From assembly GCF_021390935.1 (NCBI RefSeq), contig NZ_JAJPUI010000004.1, forward strand, positions 434,001-498,000: 64,000 nt of DNA, in the 5' to 3' direction. A model generated the notes under the pieces. That model was not told the origin of the DNA, did not search any database, and saw nothing but the letters and a program-made list of their open reading frames with translations. Below are positions 47,174 to 56,465 of the stretch, in pieces. A program made the translations under genes and the position numbers. Every line of letters begins with the position of its first letter. The stretch's first letter is position 1. Source of the DNA: Streptomyces sp. CC228A. GTDB taxonomy: Bacteria > Actinomycetota > Actinomycetes > Streptomycetales > Streptomycetaceae.

Positions 47174-47232
47174 TGCCGGCTGCCCGGAGCGGGGACGGCG
47201 GGACCCTCGGCGAGTTGGAGATCTTCCGTCAT
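47170..47232 (-). CDS. 20-codon ORF coupled to hpnC (leader peptide or displaced hpnC N-terminus)
   Basis: ATG at 47232 opens MTEDLQLAEGPAVPAPGS(RQ), ending at a TGA that overlaps the hpnC GTG. Its frame differs from hpnC by the same one-base loss seen in other genes, so it may be the authentic N-terminus of hpnC. It could instead be a coupled leader. Confidence 0.35.
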   Translation of the reverse strand: MTEDLQLAEGPAVPAPGSRQ

Positions 47233-47427
47233 GGCCGTCACGTCTCCCGTTCTACACTGCTGACCCAATACAACCCATTTCGGACACGCCGCCGGATCCA
47301 TGACGCTATGCCCCTGGCTGGCCTGGAATATAACCGGTCCAGCTTACGGCGCCCCGTGCACGGGCGGCCGACCGGTACTCCATGCGGAGGGCTCCGGTTC
47401 CGGCGTCCCGGCCGCCGCGCGCACACC

Positions 47428-47467
47428 GCCGCACGGCGCAGGGCCCGGTCGGCCCCCGCCGTGCGGC
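47428..47467 (-). terminator. Terminator after the ABC operon
   Basis: Perfect 11-bp stem GCCGCACGGCG / CGCCGTGCGGC around an 18-nt GC-rich loop, 11 nt beyond the ATPase stop and before the hopanoid promoter. Confidence 0.7.
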
Positions 47468-47477
47468 CGCGTACCGG

Positions 47478-48275
47478 CTACTTGCCGGTCTCCTTCTCGT
47501 ACGCCTTGAGCACCTCGTCGGTCGGGCCGTCCATCAGCAGCTCGCCCTTCTCCAGCCACAGGACGCGGTCGCAGGTGTCGCGGATCGACTTGTTGCTGTG
47601 GCTGACGAGGAACACCGTGCCGGCCTCCTTGCGCAGCTCCCGGATCCGCTGCTCGGAGCGGATCTGGAACTTGCGGTCACCCGTGGCCAGCGCCTCGTCG
47701 ATCATCAGCACGTCGTGCTGCTTGGCAGCGGCGATGGCGAAGCGCAGCCGCGCCCCCATGCCGGAGGAGTAGGTCCGCATCGGCAGGGTGATGAAGTCGC
47801 CCTTCTCGTTGATGCCGGAGAAGTCGACGATGTCCTGGTAGCGCGCCTTGACCTCCTCACGGGACATGCCCATGGCGAGCCCGCCGAGGATGACGTTGCG
47901 CTCCCCCGTCAGGTCGCCCATCAGGGCGGCGTTGACCCCGAGGAGGGAGGGCTGGCCGTCGGTGTAGACGCGGCCTCGCTCGCAGGGCAGCAGTCCGGCG
48001 ATGGCGCGCAGCAGCGTCGACTTGCCGGAGCCGTTGGTGCCGATGAGGCCGATGGCCTCGCCGCGGTACGCGACGAAGGAGACGCCGCGCACGGCGTGCA
48101 CTTCCCGCATGCCGCGGTTGCCCTTGTCGCGGCGCAGTATGCGGTTCAGGGCAGCGGTGGCGCTGCCCTTGCCGCCGGAGCCGCCGTTGACGCGGTACAC
48201 GATGTGGACGTCGTCGGCGATGACGGTGGGCACCCGCGCCTCGGCCGCCCCCGCCCTGTTGGTCTCGTCAGCCAC
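47478..48275 (-). CDS. ABC transporter ATPase (TagH/Wzt-type polysaccharide export)
   Basis: 265 aa. P-loop GTNGSGKSTLLRAI, TYSSGMGARLRFAIA signature, Walker B VLMIDEALATGD, and LVSHSNKSIRDTCDR switch His: features of the ABC-2 O-antigen/teichoic-acid exporters (TagH, Wzt, RfbE). GTG 48275 overlaps the permease stop. No C-terminal sugar-binding domain. Pairs with the permease to export the product of this operon. Confidence 0.88.
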   Translation of the reverse strand: MADETNRAGAAEARVPTVIADDVHIVYRVNGGSGGKGSATAALNRILRRDKGNRGMREVHAVRGVSFVAYRGEAIGLIGTNGSGKSTLLRAIAGLLPCERGRVYTDGQPSLLGVNAALMGDLTGERNVILGGLAMGMSREEVKARYQDIVDFSGINEKGDFITLPMRTYSSGMGARLRFAIAAAKQHDVLMIDEALATGDRKFQIRSEQRIRELRKEAGTVFLVSHSNKSIRDTCDRVLWLEKGELLMDGPTDEVLKAYEKETGK

Positions 48276-49194
48276 GGCCGTACCGCTCCTCAGCCTTCCA
48301 GAAGAACACGAAGCCGGCGACACCGATGCCGACCGCCCACAGCAGTCCGGCGAGCCACACGTGCGGGGGCAGGTTGGCGGAGGTGTAGCCGTCGATCAGC
48401 GCGAACCGGACGAGGTCCATGTAGATCGCCGGGGGGTTGTAGCTCAGCACGTCGGCGATCCACGCCGGCTTGCCCTCCAGCATGATGCGGATGGAGAACA
48501 TCACGCCCGACGCGTACATCCACGTCCGCAGGATGAACGGCATGAGCTGCGCCAGGTCCGGGGTCTTCGCGCCGAGCCGCGCCATCACCAGCGCGAGGCC
48601 CGTGTTGAACACGAACTGGAGGGCCAGCGCGGGCAGGATGAGCAGCCAGCTCGGCGACGGGTAGCTGCCGAACGCCACCACGATCACGAACAGCACGATC
48701 ATCGAGTACAGCAGCTGCTGGAGCTGCTGGAGGGCCAGCGAGATGGGCAGCGCGGCGCGCGGGAAGTGCAGCGCGCGGACCAGCCCGAGGTTGCCGGAGA
48801 TCGACCGCACACCCGACATGACCGAGGTCTGAGTGAACGTGAAGACGAAGACGCCGGTCACCAGGAACGGGACGTACACGTCCTGCCCCATGCCGCGGTC
48901 CGCGCCCAGGATCAGGCCGAAGATGAGGTAGTAGACGACCGCGTTCAGCAGCGGCGTCGCGACCTGCCACAGCTGGCCCAGCTTGGCCTGGCTGTACTGG
49001 GCGGTGAGCTTGGCCCGGGAGAAGGTGAGGATGAAGTGGCGCCGTCCCCACAGCTGGCGCACGTACTCCAGCAGTCCTGGCCGGGCACCGCTGACCGTCA
49101 GCCCGTACTTGGCGGCCAGCTCGGCCGGGGTGAGCCCGTCGTCTGGCGAGGGCGGGGCGACGGTGACCGCGCGGTCGTGGGTTGTCTCACTCAC
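48268..49194 (-). CDS. ABC-2 permease (TagG/Wzm-type)
   Basis: 308 aa. Six membrane segments, an amphipathic WQVATPLLNAVVYYLIFGLI first group, and the ABC-2 ending SYNPPAIYMDLVRFALI, typical of teichoic-acid or O-antigen exporters. GTG 49194 starts MSETTHDRAVT after a cytoplasmic leader. Operon with the ATPase. Confidence 0.85.
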   Translation of the reverse strand: MSETTHDRAVTVAPPSPDDGLTPAELAAKYGLTVSGARPGLLEYVRQLWGRRHFILTFSRAKLTAQYSQAKLGQLWQVATPLLNAVVYYLIFGLILGADRGMGQDVYVPFLVTGVFVFTFTQTSVMSGVRSISGNLGLVRALHFPRAALPISLALQQLQQLLYSMIVLFVIVVAFGSYPSPSWLLILPALALQFVFNTGLALVMARLGAKTPDLAQLMPFILRTWMYASGVMFSIRIMLEGKPAWIADVLSYNPPAIYMDLVRFALIDGYTSANLPPHVWLAGLLWAVGIGVAGFVFFWKAEERYGRG

Positions 49195-49254
49195 AGGTCG
49201 AAACTTTCGTGTTCACCGATGCGGGGGCGGGGGTTGCTCTCGGGGCCGAGCCTG

Positions 49255-50148
49255 TCAGATGACGGGTGGACGGCCCAGTCTCGTCAGCCGCCACACCGTA
49301 CGCCAACTCATGGGCCTTCGGGGCCCGCAAGGAGTGGTCCAGCCCTCCTTGAAACCGCCGAACCACGCCTTGAGGCCGTCCGACGACGGCCGCCGTACGA
49401 GGGTGAGCAGCAGCCACACCCCGAGGTACAGGGGCACGAGCGGGGCCGGCAGGTTGCGGCGGGCCAGCCACACCCGGTTCCTGGCGATCATCCGGTGGTA
49501 GACGGCGTGCCGGGAGGGCGGGGTGGTGGGGTGGTGCAGCACCATGTCGGCGCGGTAGTCGATCAGCCAGCCCGCGTCCAGCGCGCGCCAGGCCAGGTCC
49601 GTCTCCTCGTGCGCGTAGAAGAACTCCCCGGGCAGCGGCCCGACCTGCTGGAACACCTCCGTGCGGACGGCGTTGGCGCCGCCGAGGAAGGTCGTCACAC
49701 GGGAGGAGCGCATCGGGTCGGAGGCCCGCAGCCGGGGCACGTGGCGGCGCTGGGTCGCGCCGGTCTCCGGGTCGGCGATCCGGAAGCTGACGATGCCGAG
49801 CCGCGGGTCCGCCTCGAACGCCCGGCGCACCCGCTCGGCGGTGTCCTTGTCCGGCAGCAGCCCGTCGTCGTCGAGGAACAGCAGCACGTCGACCTCGCGG
49901 CCGTTCGGGCCGAACGCCTCGATGCCGACGTTGCGGCCGCCGGGGATGCCCAGGTTCTCGGGCAGGTCGACGGTGCGGACGCCCTCGGGGACGCCGGTGA
50001 CGGGTGCGCCGTTGCCGACCACGACGACCTCGATCGGGTCGCCGTCCTGGGCGGAGACGGAGTCGATGAGGGCGCGCAGGTCGTCGGGGCGGTTGCCCAT
50101 GGTGATGATGACGGCGCCCAGTCTCAGGGGTTTCACGGGGGTGCTCAC
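49255..50148 (-). CDS. Family 2 glycosyltransferase
   Basis: 297 aa. GT-A fold: GAVIITMGNRPDDLRALIDS, acidic metal motif VLLFLDDDGLL (DxD), FFYAHEETDLAWRALDAG (ED acceptor motif), plus a hydrophobic WLLLTLV near the C-terminus. Sugar donor and acceptor unknown; probably adds a sugar to the polymer or lipid made here. Starts 17 bp after the CDP-alcohol transferase. Confidence 0.85.
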   Translation of the reverse strand: MSTPVKPLRLGAVIITMGNRPDDLRALIDSVSAQDGDPIEVVVVGNGAPVTGVPEGVRTVDLPENLGIPGGRNVGIEAFGPNGREVDVLLFLDDDGLLPDKDTAERVRRAFEADPRLGIVSFRIADPETGATQRRHVPRLRASDPMRSSRVTTFLGGANAVRTEVFQQVGPLPGEFFYAHEETDLAWRALDAGWLIDYRADMVLHHPTTPPSRHAVYHRMIARNRVWLARRNLPAPLVPLYLGVWLLLTLVRRPSSDGLKAWFGGFKEGWTTPCGPRRPMSWRTVWRLTRLGRPPVI

Positions 50149-50164
50149 CTCGGTCGGCCGGGGG

Positions 50165-50944
50165 TTACCGGAGCCTGCTGGACGCCAGGACGGACACCAG
50201 GTGCAGCAGGGTCTGGAGGAGCGCGATCCCGGCGAGGACCGCGACCCCGAGGCGGGTGGCGTACAGGTCGCCGCGGACCTGGTCGACGACCGCCAGCAGC
50301 AGGATGAGCAGCGATGCCTCGATGCCCAGGATCAGCCGGTGGAACTTCAGCGCGGCGGCGGCCCTGCGGGCCAGCGCCATGCCGGACGAGCGCGGCTCCG
50401 ACGCGGACTCCTTGACCGGCGGCAGCCCGCCCTGGTGCCGGGCGACGCCGACGAGGTCGGTCTCCGCCTTGATCAGGATCGCGCCGAGGGCGGCGAGGGT
50501 GCCGAGGAACGCCCACAACCAGTCGATCCGGCCGCCGCCCCACAGGTCCGCGGCCCGCAGGCCGAAGCCGACGAGCACGGCCGCGTCGCACAGGTAGGCG
50601 CCGACGCGGTCCAGGTACACCCCGCCGAGCGAGAACTGCTTCTTCCAGCGGGCCACCTCCCCGTCGACGCAGTCGAGCAGCAGGTACAGCTGGACCATGA
50701 GCACCCCGAGCAGGGCGCCCGGGATGCCGGGGACCAGCAGCGCCGGGGCGGCGAGGACACCGGCCGCGGTCATCACGTACGTGAGCTGGTTCGGGGTGAC
50801 CCGGGTGCCGACCAGGAGGCGGGTGACGCGCAGCGAGACCTCGCGCATGTACAGGCGGCCGCCCCAGTGCTCGCCGCTGCGCCGGTCCTTCACCCCGGCC
50901 GGGTGGACGACCGGGCGGAGTTCAGCAATGGATGGTCTTGGCAT
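50165..50944 (-). CDS. CDP-alcohol phosphatidyltransferase (smaller of two)
   Basis: 259 aa. CDP-OH-P motif DCVDGEVARWKKQFSLGGVY-LDRVGAYLCD, matching DGx2AR...Gx3Dx3D. Membrane protein with several helices. Transfers an alcohol phosphate from a CDP-alcohol. ATG 50944 gives MPRPSIAELRPVVHP and overlaps the dehydrogenase's last 23 bp. Confidence 0.88.
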   Translation of the reverse strand: MPRPSIAELRPVVHPAGVKDRRSGEHWGGRLYMREVSLRVTRLLVGTRVTPNQLTYVMTAAGVLAAPALLVPGIPGALLGVLMVQLYLLLDCVDGEVARWKKQFSLGGVYLDRVGAYLCDAAVLVGFGLRAADLWGGGRIDWLWAFLGTLAALGAILIKAETDLVGVARHQGGLPPVKESASEPRSSGMALARRAAAALKFHRLILGIEASLLILLLAVVDQVRGDLYATRLGVAVLAGIALLQTLLHLVSVLASSRLR

Positions 50945-51983
50945 AGTCGGCGTACGCGTCCCTGATCTGATCGGCGGACAGGTCGAGGTGTTCGAGGATC
51001 GTGAAGCGCCCGGGGCGGGTCTGCGGCGCGTACGCCACGGTCGCGGCGAACTCGTCCGCGGTGAACCCGATCTCCTCGGGCAGCACCGGGAGGCCGTGCC
51101 GGCGCAGCACCTCCGCGAAGAGGCCGGCCTCCTCCCGGGCACCGCGCAGGTGCATGGCGAAGGCGGCGCCGAGGCCGCACTGCTCGCCGTGGAGGGCGCG
51201 GCGCCCCGGGTGGAGCAGGTCGAAGGCGTGGCTGATCTCGTGGCAGGCGCCGGAGGACGGCCGGCTGTCGCCGCTGATCGACATGGCGATGCCGCTCAGC
51301 ACGAGGGCCTCGGCGAGGACGGTGAGGAACTCGTCGTCGCCGACGCCGCCGGGGTGGCGGAGCACGGACTCGCCCGCGGTGCGGGCCATGGCGGCGGCCA
51401 GGCCGTCCACGTGCTCGCCGTTGACCCGGTGGGCCAGCTCCCAGTCCGCGAGGGCGGACAGGTTCGAGACCGCCTCCCCGATGCCGGAGCGGACGAACCG
51501 GACGGGGGCGTCCCGGATCACGTCCAGGTCGATGACCATGGCGATGGGCGAGGGCACCCCGTAGGAGCCGCGCCCGTTGTCGTTGTCGAGCGTGGAGATC
51601 GGCGAGCAGACGCCGTCGTGGGAGAGGTTCGTCGCGACGGCGACCATGGGCAGGCCGATGCGCGCCGCGGCGTACTTCGCCACGTCGATGATCTTGCCGC
51701 CGCCGAGGCCGACGACCGCGTCGTACCGCTTGCCGCGGATGGCGTCGGCCAGCCGCACGGCGGAGTCGATGGTGCCGTCCTCCACGGTGTACCAGTCGGC
51801 ATCGGGCAGCACCGGCGCCAGCTTGCCGCGCAGGGCGCGCCCCGAGCCGTTGCTGATCGCCATCGCCAGCCGGCCCGAGGCGGAGATCCGCTGGTCGGCG
51901 AGGAGGCCGGCCAGCCGGTCCGTCGCCCCGCGGCTGATGTCGACGACGACCGGCGAGGGGATGAGCCGGGTCAGTACAGGCAC
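50922..51983 (-). CDS. sn-Glycerol-1-phosphate dehydrogenase-like iron-containing dehydrogenase
   Basis: 353 aa. Metal-dependent alcohol dehydrogenase of the G1PDH/AraM/EgsA group: VVVDISRGA, GLGGGKIIDVAKY, TNLSHDGVCSP, metal ligands CHEISHAFDL and HGEQCGLGAAF. G1PDH makes the archaeal-type glycerol stereoisomer; bacterial members exist (AraM). GTG 51983 overlaps the previous gene by 13 bp. Sits between a nucleotidyltransferase and CDP-alcohol transferases, suggesting a glycerol-1-phosphate-type building block. Confidence 0.85.
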   Translation of the reverse strand: MPVLTRLIPSPVVVDISRGATDRLAGLLADQRISASGRLAMAISNGSGRALRGKLAPVLPDADWYTVEDGTIDSAVRLADAIRGKRYDAVVGLGGGKIIDVAKYAAARIGLPMVAVATNLSHDGVCSPISTLDNDNGRGSYGVPSPIAMVIDLDVIRDAPVRFVRSGIGEAVSNLSALADWELAHRVNGEHVDGLAAAMARTAGESVLRHPGGVGDDEFLTVLAEALVLSGIAMSISGDSRPSSGACHEISHAFDLLHPGRRALHGEQCGLGAAFAMHLRGAREEAGLFAEVLRRHGLPVLPEEIGFTADEFAATVAYAPQTRPGRFTILEHLDLSADQIRDAYADYAKTIHC

Positions 51984-52720
51984 GCGATCTCACGGCCCTT
52001 CGCGAGGTCGTCGTGGTTGTCGATCTCCACCCAGCGGACGTCGCCGATGGGTGCGGTGTCGATGCGGAAGCCGCGGTCGACGAGCTCCTGGTAGCCGTCC
52101 TCGTAGTAGAGGTCGGGGTCGCGCTCGAAGGTGGCCTTGAGGGCGTCGGCGAGGTCGGCGGCGGCGGCCGGCTCGATGAGGGTGACGCCGATGTACTCGC
52201 CGGTCGCGGCGGCCGGGTCCATGAGCTTGGTGATGCGGCGCACGCCGAGGCCGTCCTCGGCGACGACCTTCATCTCCTCGTCCGCGAGGGACTTCACCGT
52301 GTCGAGCGCGAGGATGATCCTCCGGTCGCCGCCGCGGGCCGCGAGCAGGGTCTGCTCGACGGAGACGGGGTGCACGGTGTCGCCGTTGGCGAGGATGACG
52401 CCCTCCTTGAGGAGGTCGCGGGCGCACCACAGGGAGTAGGCGTTGTTCCACTCCTCGGCCTTGTCGTTGTCGACGAGGGTGAGCTTCAGGCCGTACTTCG
52501 CCTCCAGCGCGGCCTTGCGCTCGTAGACGGCCTCCTTGCGGTAGCCGACGACGACGGCGGCCTCGGTGAGGCCGACCTCGGCGAAGTTGCCGAGGGTCAG
52601 GTCGAGGACGGTGGTGGAACCGCTTCCGGCGGGGTCCACGGGCACGAGGGCCTTCGGGAGCGTGTCGGTGTAGGGGCGCAGACGCCGTCCGGCACCGGCT
52701 GCCAGTACGAGGCCGATCAT
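51971..52720 (-). CDS. Nucleotidyltransferase (phosphocholine cytidylyltransferase-like)
   Basis: 249 aa. NTP-transferase fold: LVLAAGAGRRLRPYTDTLPK (substrate-binding GxGxRLxP), NNAYSLWCARDLL, ILANGDTVH, DYRWVEIDNHDDL-like ending. Closest in form to phosphocholine/LicC-type cytidylyltransferases. ATG overlaps the DUF5941 gene's stop (ATGA). Activates an alcohol phosphate with CTP for the neighbouring transferases. Confidence 0.85.
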   Translation of the reverse strand: MIGLVLAAGAGRRLRPYTDTLPKALVPVDPAGSGSTTVLDLTLGNFAEVGLTEAAVVVGYRKEAVYERKAALEAKYGLKLTLVDNDKAEEWNNAYSLWCARDLLKEGVILANGDTVHPVSVEQTLLAARGGDRRIILALDTVKSLADEEMKVVAEDGLGVRRITKLMDPAAATGEYIGVTLIEPAAAADLADALKATFERDPDLYYEDGYQELVDRGFRIDTAPIGDVRWVEIDNHDDLAKGREIACLY

Positions 52721-54988
52721 GCGGTTTCTCCTTCGTCGTGTACGGCGGGTGCTCCGGCGGACACCCAGAAGCGGACGGACTCCGCGAGGCCCACCAGGGC
52801 GAGGGCGCCGGCGAGGGCGGTGAGCGCCAGGGTGAAGCGGTCACCGCCGTCGCCGGGGCCGCCCGTCGCGAAGAGGACCGCCAGGACCACCACGAGGAGG
52901 GTGCGTCCGTCGTGCCCGCCGAGGGCACGCACCAGCCAGGCGGGCGGCGCCCCGGTGCCGCCGCGGATGCGGTAGACCGTGTCGTAGTGATGGTAGGCGA
53001 CCGCCGCGACCAGCCCGAACGCCGCGGGCAGCGCGCCCGGGGCGCCCGACCGGGCGGCGAGGACGAGGACCGTGAGGTACTCGGCGGCCCGGAACAGCGG
53101 GGGCACCAGCCAGTCCAGCGGTCCCTTGAGGGGGCGGCCGACGGCACTGGCGGACGTCAGCACGTACACCGCGGCGCCGAGGAGCACGGCGTTGCCGAGG
53201 GGGGCGAGGGTCGCGCCGATCAGCAGCCAGGCGGCGCCCGCAGCGGCGATCAGGGGGCGGGCGGCGGCCGGCGGGAAGGAACCGCGGGCCGCCTTGGAGA
53301 GCAGCTCGGCGAGGGGACCGGTGTCGGCCAGGTCGGCGAGGGCCTGGGCGGCGCGGTCGGTCCTGCGGGCCTTGCGGGTCAGCGAGCGCAGCACCCGCCC
53401 GGCGGTGGTGTAGCAAGCGGCGAAGGCGCAGCCGACGAGCAGGGCGTAGAAGACGGTGCGGGGCGTGGTCAGCGCGGTGAGCACCGCGATCATCGCCCAG
53501 CGCTCCCCGATCGGCAGGATGATCATGCGGCGGACCCAGACGGTCCAGCCGACGCTGTCGAGCCGGTCGGAGAGGGCCGCGGTGGGGCTGGTGTTGGCGG
53601 TGGCGTCGTGGTTGGCCTCGTTGAAGGAGAAGTCCACGATGTGCCGGCAGGTCTGGAGCACCATCGCGCCGAGGGCGAGCGCCCAGACGTCGTCCCCGCC
53701 GCGGGCCGCCCCGAGGGCGAGACCCGCGTAGTAGGCGTACTCCTTGACGCGGTCGAAGGTGGCGTCCAGCCAGGCGCCGAGCGTCGAGTACTGGAGTGAG
53801 TAGCGGGCGAGCTGGCCGTCGGCGCAGTCCAGGACGAAGGAGAGGAGGAGCAGGACGCCGGCCGCGACGAATCCGCCGCGCGTCCCGGTCGCCGCGCAGC
53901 CGGCCGCCGCGAGCGCGGTCAGCAGGGAGGCGGTGGTGACCTGGTTCGGGGTGAGGCCCCGGCGTGCGCACCAGCGGGCGAGGTGGCGGGAGTAGGGGCT
54001 GATGAAGAACGTGGTGAAGAACCCGTCGCGGGACTTCACGGCGGCCTTGAGCCGGACGGCCTCGTCGTCGACGGCGGCGACGGCGTCCCGGGTCTCCTTG
54101 CGGGCCTGCGGGTCGGTCGGTACGGCGGCGACGAGCGAACCGAGCACGGGCCGGTGCACGGCGGTGCCGTCGGCGTCGAGGCGCGCGGCGAGCAGGTCGG
54201 GGAGGGAGTCGCCCGGCACCGGGGGCGGGCGCCCGTGCCGTCCGGGTCGCCGCCGGTGAGGCCCGTGGACGGGAGGCCGGTGCTGGAGGCACCGCTGTCG
54301 GCGCGGGCCGGGGCGCCTGTCCCGGCGGCCTCGCCCGCACCGGTCCCGGCGGGCGGGGTGGCGGCCGCGCCGGTGCCGGTCCCTGCGGGCCGGGTCGCGG
54401 CCGCCTCGTCCGTGCCGGTGGCGGTCGCCAGGCCGGTGCCGGCCGCCGTGGCCCCTGAGCTGCCGACGGCGGTGTCGGCACGGGTCGCGGCGTCCGCACC
54501 GGTACCGGTCCCGGCGGGCCGGGTCGCGGTCGCCCCGTCCGTGCCGGTCGCGGTCGCCCCGTCCGTGCCGGTCGCGGTCGCCCCGTCCGTGCCGGTGGTG
54601 GCGGGGTCCGAGCCGTCGGCGGTGCTGCCGGCGCGGTCCTGCGGACCCGGCCCGGACGCCGTGGCGGCACCGGTCCGCCGCCGGGCGCGTCCGCCAGGGC
54701 GGCCAGGGCGCGGCCGAGCGCGGGGCGGGCCGCGGGCTGGGCCGTGAGGGCGCCGGGGGCGGCGGCGGCCGGGAAGCGGGGGTCCGTCAGGGCGAGGCGC
54801 AGGGCGTGGACGTGGCCGACGAAGCGCGGGTCCACGAGCGCGACCCGCTGCCCGGCCGGTACGGAGGCGAGCAGAGCGGCCGCGCTCTCGGCGCCGTCGG
54901 CGGTGCGGACGTCGAAGCCCAGCGACCGCAGATCGCCCTCAAGCGGCGATCCGGGGACCGGAGGACCGGTGAGGATGGCGGTCGACAG
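52717..54988 (-). CDS. DUF5941 / CDP-alcohol phosphatidyltransferase with repeat linker (probable CTG start, two frameshifts)
   Basis: Corrected 757 aa. N-terminal 100 residues (LSTAILTGPPVPGSPLEGDL, DLRSLGFDVRTADGAE) are the conserved start of DUF5941 proteins. A Thr/Ala/Gly-rich linker of about 145 residues with TGTDGATA repeats follows. Then SPYSRHLARWCARRGLTPNQ and the CDP-OH-P motif DCADGQLARYSLQYSTLGAW-LDATFDRVKEY, with about 10 membrane segments. One base is missing near 54686 and one near 54224 (CCCCC run). No ATG or GTG fits the conserved start; CTG 54988 has AAGGAG 9 nt upstream. Confidence 0.75.
54523..54594. repeat. Three perfect 24-bp repeats coding TGTDGATA
   Basis: GTCGCGGTCGCCCCGTCCGTGCCG occurs at 54523, 54547 and 54571 without mismatch, encoding the eight-residue linker repeat in the minus-strand DUF5941 gene. 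Confidence 0.85.
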
Positions 54989-55299
54989 ACGAACTCACTC
55001 CTTGGAGCAGAAAGGGCCGGGCGCGCGCAAGGGCGCGTCGGCAGAGGCTATCGGATGCCCGGAAGCCGGAGTTCACCGAGGTTTGGCCGCCTCGACGGCG
55101 GGCGGGGGCGGCGCGATCATCATCGTCGATCAGCCGCCCGGGCGACAAACCGTGATCGTCACCCCATCCGACCTGGACACGTATCCGCAGGTCAGAGCAT
55201 ATGACAACGGTGTTCAGCATCAGCTTGCACATACCCCCCACCCGTAGTTGACTGACCGGCGACCCGGACCGGGACCGACCGAGGTGGAGGCGACTTCTC
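54989..55299. other. Divergent promoter region (DUF5941 operon / CDF gene)
   Basis: 311 bp between divergent starts. AAGGAG for the minus operon lies at 54998-55003, and GAGGTGGAGG for the CDF gene at 55279-55288. Nothing else recognised. Confidence 0.5.
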
Positions 55300-56241
55300 A
55301 TGGGCGCTGGGCACGATCACGGGCACGTGCACGGAGGGGCGCCGCCCACGGGGACCGCGGGGGCCGCACACCGGTGGCGGCTGCGGATCGCCCTGTCGAT
55401 CACCCTGTCCGTGATGGTGGTGGAGATCATCGGCGGCGTCCTCGCGAACTCACTGGCGCTGATCGCCGACGCGGCGCACATGGCGACGGACGCCGTCGGC
55501 CTCGCCATGGCGCTGGTCGCCATCCACATCGCCAACCGCCCGCCGACCCCGAACCGGACGTACGGGTACGCCCGCGCCGAGATCCTGGCGGCCCTGGCGA
55601 ACTGCCTGCTGCTGCTCGGTGCGGGCGGCTACGTCCTGTTCGAGGCGGTGCAGCGGTTCATCACCCCGGCGGAGACCCAGGGCGGCCTGGCGATCCTCTT
55701 CGCCGCGGTCGGCCTCGTGGCGAACGTCGTCTCGCTGTCGCTGCTCATGCAGGGCCAGAAGGACAGCCTGAACGTGCGCGGCGCCTATCTGGAGGTGCTC
55801 GCGGACACCCTGGGCTCGGTGACGGTGATCGTGGCGGCGGGGGTCATCCTGCTCACGGGCTGGCAGGCCGCGGACCCGATCGCGTCCCTGGTGATCGGCC
55901 TCATGATCGTGCCGCGCACGGTGAAGCTGCTCCGGGAGACGCTGGACGTGCTGCTGGAGGCCGCGCCCAAGGGCGTCGACATGACCGAGGTGCGCTCGCA
56001 CCTGCTGGCCCTGCCCGGGGTGCGGGACGTGCACGACCTGCACGCGTGGACGATCACGTCCGGGATGCCCGTGCTGTCGGCGCACGTCGTCGTCGACGCG
56101 CCGGTGCTGGACGGGGCGGGGCACGAGAAGATGCTGCACGACCTGCAGGAGTGCCTGGTGGGCCACTTCGACGTGGAACACTGCACGTTCCAGCTGGAGC
56201 CGACCGGCCATGCCGCCCACGAGGCGCACCTCTGCCACTGA
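55300..56241 (+). CDS. Cation diffusion facilitator (Zn/Co efflux)
   Basis: 313 aa. Six membrane helices; His-rich N-terminus (MGAGHDHGHVHG) and C-terminus (HAAHEAHLCH) for metal handling; metal site DAAHMATDAVG (helix 2) and LEVLADTLGS (helix 5, E-x3-D form). Proton-driven efflux of zinc or similar. ATG 55300 has GGTGGAGG 10 nt upstream. Confidence 0.9.
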   Translation: MGAGHDHGHVHGGAPPTGTAGAAHRWRLRIALSITLSVMVVEIIGGVLANSLALIADAAHMATDAVGLAMALVAIHIANRPPTPNRTYGYARAEILAALANCLLLLGAGGYVLFEAVQRFITPAETQGGLAILFAAVGLVANVVSLSLLMQGQKDSLNVRGAYLEVLADTLGSVTVIVAAGVILLTGWQAADPIASLVIGLMIVPRTVKLLRETLDVLLEAAPKGVDMTEVRSHLLALPGVRDVHDLHAWTITSGMPVLSAHVVVDAPVLDGAGHEKMLHDLQECLVGHFDVEHCTFQLEPTGHAAHEAHLCH

Positions 56242-56465
56242 GGCCCTCGGCCGGGGCGGTCCCGCCCCGGCCCGACGCGGTACCGGTGCGCGCGCCGGAC
56301 CGCACGTGCCGAGGCCCCGCACGCGTGGCCGTGCGCGCGGGGGTCGTGCGTGCGGGGGGCGCGGCCCTCGCGGGTGAACGGCGTGTGAGGTGTGCCGACA
56401 AACCGCTTATGTGCGGCAGACTGTGGAATGCCCCACAGGGCCGAGAACCGATGCGAAGGATGGTT

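Noticed and set aside
55300..56241. CDF helix-5 motif lacks the usual His
   Set aside because: The E-x3-D form (LEVLAD) is, as I recall, also found in some CDF zinc/cobalt exporters, so it is not evidence of lost function.
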